This document shows, piece by piece, positions 1-11,703 of a stretch of DNA of 64,000 nucleotides (position 1 is its first letter; every line of letters begins with the position of its first letter). This stretch comes from Chionis minor (Eukaryota > Chordata > Aves > Charadriiformes > Chionididae), in assembly GCA_013398295.1 (NCBI GenBank), contig VZSF01001064.1:335726-399725 (forward strand), given 5' to 3'. The translations under genes and the position numbers were made by a program. Under the pieces are notes generated by a model. It was given only the letters and a program-made list of their open reading frames with translations. It ran no database searches and was not told the DNA's origin.

Positions 1-3000
1 AATACATCTGTTTCAGCATCCGACTGCTTTTTCATTTCTTTCGGAAGCATGGTATTTAGTTGCCCTCTGAGAAAGGGGAGCAATTTATAAATATCCTTCT
101 AGACCAGTTCTTTTATGCAGCACTTCAAGTTATTTGATTGCCTGAGTTAATTTCTTTTATTGTTTCCTTTTTTTTCTCCCCGCGGGGTTCCTAAGATTAA
201 TTACTTTTCCATACTGTAACTCTTCTATGGATCCTAGGCAGTGTTTTTTAATTTCAGTCTTTATCGTGACAGTCAAAATAGAACGTTTTTTTTGCCTTAA
301 CGTCATCCAAATTAATTTTAATCCTGCATTAGGAAATTTTTCAGTCTCAGTGTATCTGTTATGTAAAATCCAAAGCGGTGACCCAAGAAGGAGAAGAGCA
401 AGAGGTACCCCAGTTTGAACCGAATGCAGCCGTGTGACTTTCCACTATTCTTTGATTTCACTGACTGTATCTAAACAGACTCTGGGGAGTGCTGTGTCGG
501 GAACCCTGACTGTCTGGTCAGGAACATATTGAAATAAGCTATGGCTCCGTTCCAGCCCACACACCAGCACTTCTTTTCCATGAAAATTAGAATGTAGGAA
601 ATGCCACCTGCACATTTGTGTCTTGTCCTTGTATGAACTTGGAACATGGTCCAGACACACTCTCAAACTTAATGGTACCCCTGCATCAGCATTCAGTGCA
701 TGCACTGATTCTCGCTTGGGTTTTTATTTGTAGTGGTCTAGCTCTTTCTATTCAATCAGATGAAAAAGATCTACAAGTTATTGTGGTGTCTTGAGTCAGA
801 AGGGGATAATGCTTTTAGCTGAAAATAGGGCTATATTATTTGGTATTTATTTTTTCCATTTATAACTTTAAAATAAAAAGGTGGAAACCTGTTTATCTTT
901 TCATTCCCATACATGTGTGAAGTTGTTCTCTGAATGCTACAAGAATTAAAGTGGTCCTGGGGGAATAATGACATGTCATCAGATGGAGAGGCACTCCGGA
1001 GAAAGGCTTGTCAGAGGGGGAACTTGCTTCTAGATTGCTGAACTGTGAATACGGCAGAAAAGAGCCTAGGCAGTCTGGTTTCCCTAGGCAATGGTTTCTT
1101 TGGATTTCTCCTACTTCGGGGCTCATCAAACTTGCTGAACGCATGAACGCCTAGTTGATCAGCTTCTACTGCTGGAATGTGCTGATTTACATCTTGTTGG
1201 AGCCTTTCCATACAGCACTAGTAGTCGTGTTGTAGACAGACCTAACCAGGAAGCCTACCAGGGTGAAGCTGACATCTAAGCAGGTGCTGGAGTCTCCCCC
1301 AAGTAAGGAAAGGTTAAGAAAACCTGGATTCTGTCAGTGGGACTGAACTCAAGACGGATAAGTTTTCAACAGCAGAAGCTTTGCCAGGGATTGAGAGCAG
1401 TGATGTCTCTGAAGGAGGTTAAGGCAGGGGTCTTCTGGACTTTTTATGTTTGTTTTAGCCTTGGAGGGCTCCAGGTTCGGTTCCCTTTCGTTTGCCAGTT
1501 CCTTTCAGTACGTTACACTTTCCTCTTTTTTTCCTCTAAGGAACATTACTGTTGTAATGACACCATGATACTGGCCTACCTTCTTCTCACCTGGCAGCGA
1601 GTCCTTTTGTTTGCAGTTGACTAAAACTGTCAGTTGAGTGAAAGGTACTTAGGCGTGTTAGTAGATTATTTTCCTGGAGTTGATTGATGTCTGCTATTTA
1701 TTTTAACGTTTCATATCTTTTTTTTGCTTATTTTCAGTGCTTTCTTTTCTGATGACCAGTTACGCTTCATAATTGATTCTGTGTGTGTTGTGTATGTATG
1801 TAGAAGTACACCTTTATCTTGATTCTGCTGTTTTGGATTTCCTTTCTTTCCTGTCAAAAGAATCACTTCTGTTGTAAGCAGCTATTTTTGTTTGGTTCTC
1901 CAGACTTGTGAGCATTGAGTATCTAGACCTTGCAGTTTCAGATAGCGAGTGTTAGTCCTGGACTGTCGTACTTAAGGTCTTGGGTTAGTAAAGAAGATGC
2001 AGCTTTTTTTTTTTTTTTTTCCCTGCTTGGTAAAATAGCTTGGATGTGGTCTTTTCAGTCTTACAGGAAACACCTTGTTTGCTATGAACATGCCCTGGAG
2101 CTTGACGGCCAAATGGCACACGGGGCCAGGTTATATTGTTTAGTTCGCCAATTTGGATTTGGGCTTGATTTCCTTTCTTTAAAACTGTCAGGTAAAACAC
2201 AGGATTTCTGGACTGGAAAATTAACGGAAGGCACCTAACTCCTGGAAATGCATTCTCAATATATGGTGCTAGGATCATTTTCAGAAACTTTATTGGCATG
2301 CTAATAGCTGTCTTAGACTGTAACCATGTTAGTCAGGGGCATGAGGTATGGAAATACCCTGAATCTGTCAAAAGAGCCATAGCAACTGACAGTGTGTAGA
2401 AATCAATCACTTGATCTCTTTGCTCAAGTGATGTGTGTGTGAATTGTGCATTTTAATAAAAGTAGGCTTGAGCTCCTGAACTAAGACGTGACCATATCAA
2501 AATCAAAAATACAACAGACCGCCCTTACCTAATTGCTTCAACAAATGTTTTTGCTAATGAAATGACAATTTTAATCCCCTAAATTTAAGAATTTCTGGCT
2601 CTGTGCCAGAGGAGAATACGGTAGTAGCAAAAATAATAAAGCATTTCTGTAGCATGCTTTGTCATTGGATTTGGAATAATTTAGAAGCAAGCAAGTATCT
2701 TCATGATCATTGTATCACAGTTTCCATTCTGGGGGTAAGGAAATAAAATTACAGATGAGGGGGAACGGGCAGGGTGAAGTGTAGCTAGTGGCATGGCTCT
2801 TCAGTAAAGGCTGTGGAGGAGTTGCCGTATTGCAAGTAACTGTGTGTGTTGTGGCCTTTTTCAAATCAGCATAAAAGCCTAAACTTTACACTGAAATTTT
2901 TCCCTGAATTTTGAAAGGTTTGGAAAAGGGCCACAAAATCCGTGTTTATGAGGATGGGGGGGTGTTCTGTCTATAATAGGAATTGCAAAGAGAAAGAGAA

Positions 3001-3087
3001 GTGATTTGGCTTTTGTTTTTCTGCTAGAGCTGTTGTTCTGCTGAGACGCAAGAATCGGACACTGAACCTGATTAAAGCATAAGAGAA

Positions 3088-3105
3088 GGGGAGAGGGAGG
3101 GAGGG
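3088..3105 (+). other. G-quadruplex motif (plus strand)
   Basis: Four runs of three or more G (3088-3091, 3095-3097, 3099-3101, 3103-3105) are separated by loops of AGA, A and A. This satisfies the classical G-quadruplex rule, and the motif lies on the sense strand, so it would also be in the ATP8A2 pre-mRNA. Confidence 0.7.
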
Positions 3106-5716
3106 AGCTTTCTGTGCCAAAGATTAGCATAAAGTAGAAAGGCTAAATCCAGGTTAGGAAAATCAAAATAATGTAAATACACACTCACGCGCTGCTGTCA
3201 GTAACATAGAAGAGGTTAAAAAAAGGCAAAGATTGTTATATGAGGAAGCACCACTGTCATGTTCAACTGGGGAAGAATTTGGCTCGTTATATTTAATGTC
3301 ATATCACTCATTTACAGCCTGAAAAATAGTGTTCATAATAAAACCCCTGACACAGCCATGGCTAGGATGGTTCAGATGGCCCCTTTCCTTTTTTAATTTG
3401 TGAACAAAGCTCTTCCTTTGAAGGCAAGTATTTGTTTACAATTGTTTATCAGAGCAGGAAATGGATCAATTAGATGTAACTTTTTAAGTTAATTGAGTGC
3501 CACTACTAAAACCACCTGACATGGTGCTGGTGCCAGCAGTGCCAGATGAGAAATCTCATCATTGTTGCTGTGGGAAAGGCAAGAACATGATGGGAAATGT
3601 TATTCTTGGCGCTCAAAAGATTAAAAATTTTAAATATTTATAGAGTCTTATCTAAACTACTGATTGGTTATTAGTGCCTTGAATTGAGGCAGGGATGTGT
3701 GAATCCCTAGAGCTTTATGACCGTGTCCCGTCTGAATGAATCTGAACCATTAACAGGGGATTGGTGCTCTAAATCTTCCTCTAGCTGTATCTTCCTTTCC
3801 ACACTGCACTGCCTTTATATTTATTTTTTTCCTCTTGGATTGGTTCATTAATGATCTAGAATGTAATAACAGCACAAAAACAGTTTTCTATTCTTCCCCC
3901 GAAATATTTGGCTTCAGAGCTGTGTTTGAATTTTTTTTTTCTGGCTGCACAGGTTTATAATTCTTTTTGCCTGTGCAAAAGCAGAATGACTTCATTAGTG
4001 TGGTGCTACCTTGTTGCTATACTGAGTTTAGCAATCTTTCCTGCTTCAACAATACTTCCCTGCTGATTTAGGGGTTTTTTAGAAGCGGGAGAGGGAAGGT
4101 TTAAAATAAATATTCTGGATTATTTTTTCCTGGAAATTCCTGGCTGCTTTGGAGACTCAAGAAACTACTGGATGCATTCATTGGCGTTGCAAACCCACGT
4201 TTTTCCTGTCAGTTGCAGAATAGCTCCAGCTTTTGATGACTGTAATGAGGTCTTTGATAATGCTTCTGCTGCCTGTAGCAAATGGGCTCATTGTGGGAGC
4301 CAGGAGCCCTTTCAAAAAGCCCCAGTTGCAGAGCAGAGAGAGAAACAGGAGAGCACAACCTGTAAGTAGAGTCCTATCTCATCTGATCTTGAGCCTGACA
4401 GGAGGACTCTTCGAGTCTATAAGTGAGGCTGAAACTATTTGGTGTGGCTAACGTTAATCAGATAGCTATGGGAAAGAATAATCTTTTCCTCTGATATGAT
4501 TTCCATGTTGCTGTTAAGCCTGTGGTAAAGTGGTAAAAGAGAGTGAACAAACTTGGGGCATACTTTAAGGGCGGAGCAGGTGGGAAAATTCTCAAGGTTA
4601 GTTATCTTAAAAATAAGTCTCACATTCAATAAGCTTGTGAGCCTAAGGCAAGATTAATTAAAGGAGAGCAAAAATAAGCATTTAAAATGCTGTTTTGGTT
4701 CTCATAAACCTGAGTAAGCCAAAATCTGGATTACTCAATTATATATGGTTGTGGGATTTGTTTTGTGAGCATTTTTCTGCGTAGCCCAGATTCTTAGGAT
4801 GCGTTTCTTCCTGTCTGTGTGTGTGGTTGTCTCTGAAGGAGGAGAGGAAGGGACTTCAGATTTTGATTTGGGGGCTCAGAATGTGCTCCAAGTCATCCCC
4901 TTTCATATACGGATGCCCCCAGACATGCTGGAAAGTGTGTGTGTAAGGAGGAGGTGATACAATGCTCCTCTTTTGAGTATTTACCCCAGACTGTGTCTCT
5001 GCAGCTGTGCTCACTTCTGTGCTTTGGAAAAGGGAATAGTCCCCTGGGGAGGGATTGCAAAGCCTCACTTTGAGGTACAAGTTCAATAGGAAGGCGCAAG
5101 CTGGGCACAACGTGGTTTTGTGGGCTGAAATCTTGTCACTTCTGAAGGAGCTGAACACTAGAGCCTGGCACTCTGGTGTTGGTTTTCCTCTGCTAAAATG
5201 TTCTTTAAGGAACTCTACGTAACGCATGTGTGCATTGAGTTAACTTTCTCCCTTTCACTTCTTGATTGAGATGCATATTGCTTTATCGCCAGTTTAGTTT
5301 ACTTGACACATCTGTCAAGCAAAATGAAAAGCTTTGAAGAACTCATAATGGATTTAAGTATCACAGAGACCAGCAGCTACCTTGCTTCGCTGTTAGAGTT
5401 AGTCAAATCCCAACTCTTACGTCCATAACTCTTTAGTTTCCTCTGTCTGAGAGTGAGGGAGAAAGGAGTGGTGTCTAATTATGCCACATGGTCACCACTT
5501 TGAGACAGTGGGTTATGCGCTAGAATGTCTGTTAGGTACCCATACAGAAGACCTTATGCATGCTCAGTGGGCTAGAAGAAATGGATCAGATACTCTTTTT
5601 TTTTTTTCAGCATCTGTCTTTGGAAACTGGCATCCCTGGTGATGGTTGGTGACTGTCCCAGAGAACTATCAACTCTGTTCATTTTCTCAAGTCATGCTTT
5701 CCAGCAGGCTGGGTCT

Positions 5717-5738
5717 CACTGAGTGTCACCACTCAGTG
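5717..5738. repeat. 9-bp perfect inverted repeat with 4-base loop
   Basis: CACTGAGTG (5717-5725) and its exact reverse complement CACTCAGTG (5730-5738) flank TCAC. It is a simple hairpin without known family membership. Confidence 0.7.
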
Positions 5739-6054
5739 TTTTGAACACAAAATTATGAGACTACAAAATTCAATGTGAGAGCAATCAAGGAGTGTGTTCC
5801 AGAAGGCAGAGGAAGCATGGGGGGATCTAGGAGATGTAAAAGTAAGATGATGGGTAGGGGTCAGTGCAGTGTCAAGGGTATTGGTCTCCTCACTGTTATG
5901 TATCCACTCAGTCTTGTCCCACTTGATTTTGTTTCATGACAGAGGAAAAAGATGTTTTCTCCCGGGTGCTCTCAGTATCTCCTTTATCTGCAGCCTCCAG
6001 CCGATGCAATCTGAATAATGCATATTTGGTCCCAATATAGGTATCTAAGCTCCT

Positions 6055-7135
6055 GTTTTGGCTGTGACAATGCCCAGTGGCAGATGATTAGGAAGAGTAT
6101 AAGAATAGAAAAGGTTATAATGGTACTTACGTGGTGTAGTCTCCCAGCTCAGGGATTTCAACACCCAGAAATAACACCCTTGTGTAAATGTCAGTGGGTT
6201 TTTCTTCCAGGAAGCAGTGTAATTTTTAAGTTCAAATTAAGCTTTTCAAGTAAAGTGATCGCTCTCTGGTCCACAACAACCTGCAGGAATCCTGCACTAT
6301 ATATGTAATTACCTCTAACTGATTGTGAATCTGCCACTGGCTGTCTCATCTGGTGTCCCTGGTTCTTGTAGTGGAAGGAGAAAGAAACAATTATTCCATT
6401 TACCTGCTTTCTGCCATTCTTGTCTTTACAGGCCTTTATATAGTCTCTCTTTTCTCTGTGTTCCTAAAAAGGAGCATAATCTTTAAGATTCCTTCCAACT
6501 CTAACCATTCTATGATTAGTTATTACTCATATTGAAGCCATGCCATACTCTTGATTATTTTTGTTGCCTTTTCTCGCAACCTTTTCTAATTCTCCAGTGT
6601 CCGTTTTGGAATGAAGGGAGCATGTAGAAGTAGTACAGGATTTCTTACAGCAGCAAAACATTCAGGTTTCTTCTATCCCATTCCTAGTAAGTCCTGACAC
6701 TCAATTTACTTTTTTGGACTGCTAGGTAACAGGATTGCATCCTTAGGTATTCAGCTGTCACTTTCCCCATGTTTGTTACATTTCACTTAAAGGCATTGAG
6801 TTTATTTCATTGGACAAAAAGTCCTTTTGCTATTATTTCTGGTTAGTTTTTATTATTCTATATGCTCTCTGAGGGAGATGGTATCCTCTCAAACTGTTGT
6901 CTTGCTGTTCACCCCTTTCCTAGACCATCTATGAATATCTTGGTTGGCACAGATCGTAGCACAATACCTATAGGACTCCCCTGATGATCTCTCTCCGTTA
7001 CGAATACTACATTTGTAGTCCTGCTGCTGGTTTTGTGTTAGCTAACTGACTATTCTCCTGTGCAAGGACTTTCCCACTTATTCTGTGGTACCTTATTTTC
7101 TGAAGCTCTGATAAAAGGCTCAATCAAGCTGGACC
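6055..7135 (-). mobile_element. Ancient, strongly diverged CR1/L3-like LINE fragment (minus strand)
   Basis: Read on the plus strand, several blocks follow, in the right order, the reverse complement of old amniote CR1 elements known from turtles and crocodilians: a 3'-UTR-like block (CCAGTGGCAGATGATTAGG near 6071), a block at 6345-6460 (TCATCTGGTGTCCCTGGTTC), GATTATTTTTGTTGCC near 6553, CCATCTATGAATATCTTGG near 6926, and TCTCTCTCCGTTACG near 6986. The match was made from memory and is interrupted by changes throughout, as expected for a copy that predates birds. Reverse transcriptase reading is destroyed. A younger CR1 tail sits inside it (6474-6518). Confidence 0.75.
6474..6518 (+). mobile_element. 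Short CR1 3' tail nested in the older CR1
   Basis: CCTTCCAACTCTAACCATTC followed by TATGATT is the 3' end typical of avian CR1, on the plus strand. Sequence matching the older minus-strand CR1 resumes on both sides, so the tail was inserted into it or replaced a few of its bases. Only about 40 bases remain, a severe 5' truncation typical of CR1. Confidence 0.7.
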
Positions 7136-7155
7136 AAGCAGAATTTGGAAATCTG

Positions 7156-7205
7156 AATAAATAGAGGTTATCTGGTGAGGAATAAATAGAGGTTATCTGG
7201 TGAGG
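7156..7205. repeat. Perfect 25-bp tandem duplication (two copies)
   Basis: Bases 7156-7180 are repeated without a mismatch at 7181-7205. The unit starts AATAAATAGAGG and ends TGGTGAGG. Identity of 25/25 suggests a recent slippage or repair event, or a polymorphic minisatellite. Confidence 0.95.
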
Positions 7206-8414
7206 AAGTCTGACTGAGGCAGAGAGGCTGATTGTGCAGCCTGCTGTGCCATGCCCGGAGTTTTTCTTGTTCTCCTCTGGTGCAGGCACAGCAACAGGCT
7301 ATTGTGGTGTCCTCAAACCAGGACAGCCCCCTTGCACGTCCTTTGTGCCCCTGACATTCTGCCTCCCAAGACCATTGCTAGTGGGGCTGGCTTCACCTGC
7401 CTTGGCCCAAAACTGCTGTGTGGTGTAGGGAAAGCTGCCTGAATGCACCTATGAATGGTGGTTTTTCCTTAACTGTGGCATGAGAAATAAAAATTCCTAC
7501 CTGACAGGCATCGTGTAGTGCTCAAATTAGTACGCAGCATAGTTCTTGCTGGAGAGCCCTGGATAGAAAGAAGCTGTGAAATGCGAAATATTGCAAATAT
7601 TTCAGCTAGTTCTACTGAATGTCGGTGTGACCTGTGCTCCAAAGTCACTTAACTGTTCTTGAAAAATACCAGAATCATTAGTAAGTAGCCCACAATGTGA
7701 TCATTGATCAGACATGTACACAGGGAGGCAGGGAAGGTCCTCACCATCAGCCTAGGTAAATCTCCAGAGGCTGTAAAGGGGGAAAACATTTAAATGTGGT
7801 TTAAATGAAAAGACTGTTGGCAAGCTTTTTAAAAACGATGGTTGTCTCTGGTGCTCAAGGACTTGAAAGATTTTGGGGTTTGCTTTCTGATCTCACTGAT
7901 ACAGATTTGGAAAATCTCAGTACCTTTATTATTTCAATATTAATTCTAAAATTGCTGCTTTTCATTTACTCTACCTTGCATCCTTTAAGCAGAATATCAC
8001 CATCCACCTTTTTCATTAGCCGTGCAGAAACTATTTCAGAACTGTTCATGATGACACGTTGCTGATGTGATTTTTAAAGAGTAACCGTATAGGAGTGTTT
8101 CTTTTAGAACTACACACAACGTGGCATTGTAGGATTTTTGCACGCAGATGAAAATAAACCGGGTCAAAATAGGTCAAACTTCAGTCTTCCAGTGTGAAGA
8201 GCATCTATTTGAAGTGGGAGATGAGGAATGAAATAGTAACGGTTACCCTGAAATGAAAAATGGTGCTGTTTATGTATTTAATTGGTCAGGGGTTGTAATG
8301 GGGCTTTGAATTCTGCTGCTGTCGGGTCTTGTACTGCTGCTGTCAATCACGGTTTTTCTCTTTCTTAAAAGACTCACGGTAAATTTATTTTGGATAGTTT
8401 CTTAACAGGTGTTT

Positions 8415-8725
8415 CCTCGACGTTACGAATGCTTTAAATGAGAACCGTGCTCCACGTCCGGAGTTCTCAGCTGAAATCACAGGGCAGGCTGACACGGGCA
8501 CGGGTGTGTTTACTCATCTGCGGCCACGCTGACAGCAGGCGCTGGCGGGACCTGCCGCGGCCCGGCCGCGACGCAGAACAGATGTCGGGGATTAGGGGGA
8601 AGGATTCGGGGAGGCTTTCGGTTTGCGCGTTCGCGGAAGTAATTCATTGTGGAGACGCAGACAGGGCCGGCTGGACCCGCGCTGAGGAGTTGGCTGAAAT
8701 GGGTCTCGGCGGGTTTGAGTATCCA
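8415..8725. promoter_or_regulatory. Compact CpG island inside an ATP8A2 intron
   Basis: About thirty CpG dinucleotides can be counted in roughly 310 bases, including CCGCGGCCCGGCCGCGACGC near 8557, whereas the flanks are typical CpG-poor intron. An open frame of 112 codons spans it on the plus strand (8438-8776) and another of 75 codons on the minus strand; both are expected from GC richness. It could be an alternative or antisense promoter, or an intragenic orphan island. No TATA box or initiator is obvious. Confidence 0.6.
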
Positions 8726-11632
8726 AATCAAAAACAAATGTTTTCCTGGTACCTTTTAATTAAAGGGAAAGCATAAATCAATGTAATAAAATAAAGTCAG
8801 TGCACCGAATAGTACCGTACTTCTACGGTGTTCTTCCCAACGAAAAAGCTGGCAATATGGGTCTTTTTAAAATAGTGCAACCTTGCATGCTGCAGGCGGA
8901 GAGGCCGCCTGGTCTGCCTTGCTGGGAAGGGGTGCGGAGGCAGCTCTGCTGCCTGCCTTGGGACTGGGCGTCCAGGAGAGCCTCCTCATCTGGGACTAGC
9001 ACTTGGAGTCGTTTTGTCATTTTGTCTGTATTTTATGATTTAGGGAACATGTCCTCTGGGGTCTGTCTGTCTTCAGCCTGGTAGGGGTGTCTCTGGCTCT
9101 TGGGTTTTGAATGTCGTACGCTCAGAAATCAGACATCTAGGGAAAAACAGGGGTGGCACAAGGTGAAGGAGACTGAGCGGTGGAGAAGATCTGCCATGAC
9201 ATGAGGTGTCCCCTACAGACATCAAATACTACACCACATACCCGGGAGGCTTGTCAGGCATCTCTGTGGGCTGGGAAACCGACTTCTGGCTGCAATTCAG
9301 TTTTTGATAGATTCAGAGCAGGCATCTGTAACTGTGATTTGTGATGAGGAAAAGAAAATGTATGTAAATCATTACTATCATCCACTGCGCTGTTATGAAG
9401 ATTTCAGTAAAGGGTGAGAGAAAGAAGGGAGAGACAGGATGCATGTCCAGGTTTTGGCAAGAAGGTGTGGTGGGAATGATTGGGGAGGTACCTCATACAT
9501 GATAATGCAAGGCACAAAGATGTGGTGGTTATAGCAACAGGTCGGATGTGCTCAAGCAATGAAATAAATTGCTCTGAGAATGGAAATGAAGGAAACAACC
9601 AAGGTTTTATGAGAAAAAGTACCCATCTGTGGTAAGACTCCATTGATCGGAGTTGAACTGCCATTGTGCTGACATAACCCAAAGTCTTTAGGGCCTTCAA
9701 GAGAGATGGTACAATGGTAAAGAAAACTTTGAGCTAACTGCATTCAGAATATGCTTTAAGAACATAACTATTGAGTATAATAGCTGAGTGAAGATAAATC
9801 CCCAAGTGAGTATGTAGTGAAGGAGCTAGTAAGCTATTCTTTCTGGAGAAATGTAAGTAAGTAATGACTGTTATCTGATTCAAGTAAACCATTGCTATAA
9901 CAGATTGAAAACAGATGAAGATCTATAAAATTGAGTTTAGAGGATGTAGTTTTGCAGAATGCAGAGCCCCCTTTATGGAAGTGATGTACTTTCAGCTGCT
10001 GTTGACTTCGGTAAGAATTCAACCTGCTCATTGATTTATAAGCCTAGATCGCAGTTTGAAAAACTGGAAAAGATCTACTTCTCTCAGTCTTGCAGTGACT
10101 AGCTCTGACTCATGCCATATGGTTATCAGCCATTTTCTGGAATTCTTGAGCTATTAAGGAATATCCAAGATGTAAGACACGGGGAATAGTGTTATCCCAA
10201 TAACTTAATCTCAAACCATATCAGGAAATAGCTTTATAAGGAAAATATCAAAAGCCACAGTGCTTTCCATGTGTGGGTCCCAATGCTGTAGCTAACCGCA
10301 AGCAGCAAACCATGTGCAGAGTCACAGTACTTTCTGACAAGCTGCCTGCACACCCAGGTGTCCATATGCCCCATCTAAATTGCTAGATCAGAGCTCTGGA
10401 GAGCAGCAGTCTTGGTAAAGGCAACTTATTTGCCAAATACAGGGACAATGTGCAGAGTCAAATCTGAACCAATAACAGTGAAAGTTTTGCTACAGGCCAT
10501 TCCAGGTCTTTGTATGTGCTGCAGAACTTGAATTTTGCTCAGCAGCTTCAATCGGTAGGCAGAATTGTTTAGATGGTTCAGGTGAGTGGATCAATACCTA
10601 AATATATCTACCTGAAATGTTTAATCGTGCAGCTTACTGTGGTTTATGTTTTCTTTTTTAGTCTGCCCTCTTAAGAGGGTCTATAAAAGTACAAAAATGT
10701 TTGGAACAAAAATATGCTCAATGACAAAACAAATACAAAAGGAATAAGTGGAGACTTCAAAGGTGATTTAAAAAAAAACCAAAAACCAGTCATGGGAAGT
10801 GTTGTTTGATACGAATATAAAAGAAGCTATTTTTCAATATACTATTTAAATGGTTGTTTAAAAAATTATTTTCAAATCACTTCAGTGAGGTTGACCATAT
10901 TTTCTATGTGTTCTCTGAGCTTAGGACATACGCCCAAATTCATACCATGAAACCATGAGAGAGGTGGAATAAGACCAGAGTGCCTGAAAGTGATGTTTCT
11001 GCTCTTGATAGAGCACCTTTTTGCTCAGGGATGCTACTTTACTAATAGCGGGATGGAAGCAGTTATCTTGAAACAAATGTGTTTTGTGTGAGGAAGCTAG
11101 TGCTGTTGCAATATCACGGTTGGAAAATTTCAACAGGAAATTTGAAGGTTCTGACTCTGTAGGTATAACATGGCAGGTCGAGCAAATATCTTGTATCTTC
11201 ACTGGCAAGGAATGGCTTCTGCTAAACATAATTACTCCCTTGGAGTTTTAAATTCAAAGGTAGGTTCTGTAAAATTAAATTTTTTTCCCCTGCAGCTTTC
11301 ATGATAAAGGCACAGTTATTAACTAAGGGCAGCTACTATACAAGAGTGGTTACTATTAAAACTTCCACAGAAAAAGTTATAGGCACCAAAAAAGAGAGTG
11401 GCTACATGCTGAACATGACTTCAAAAGGAGAAACATAATGTAAAGAATAAATTTCTTTTTATATGCAGAGTAGGTGTTTATACTAAAGTGCTTGGAACAG
11501 TGAGCAAGGTAAACTGTTTTATTGTCAGGTCTATCAAGGTTACTGTTTCAGATTTACTTTGTTCTTTCTATTCGTGCCTGTGTTGGTTCAATTTGAGGAG
11601 GAAGGAAAAAAAATTGCAAAGATTGTGTAAGT

Positions 11633-11703
11633 AAAAAAAAAAAAAAACCCCAAAAAAACCCAAAAAAACCAACAAACAAAAAAACCCCAAACAAAAAAAA
11701 AAA
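11633..11703. repeat. A/C-rich low-complexity tract
   Basis: A long A run is followed by repeated units of several A then CC, CCC or CCCC, with no G or T over most of the tract. It produces a spurious Phe- and Leu-rich open frame on the minus strand. Confidence 0.9.
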
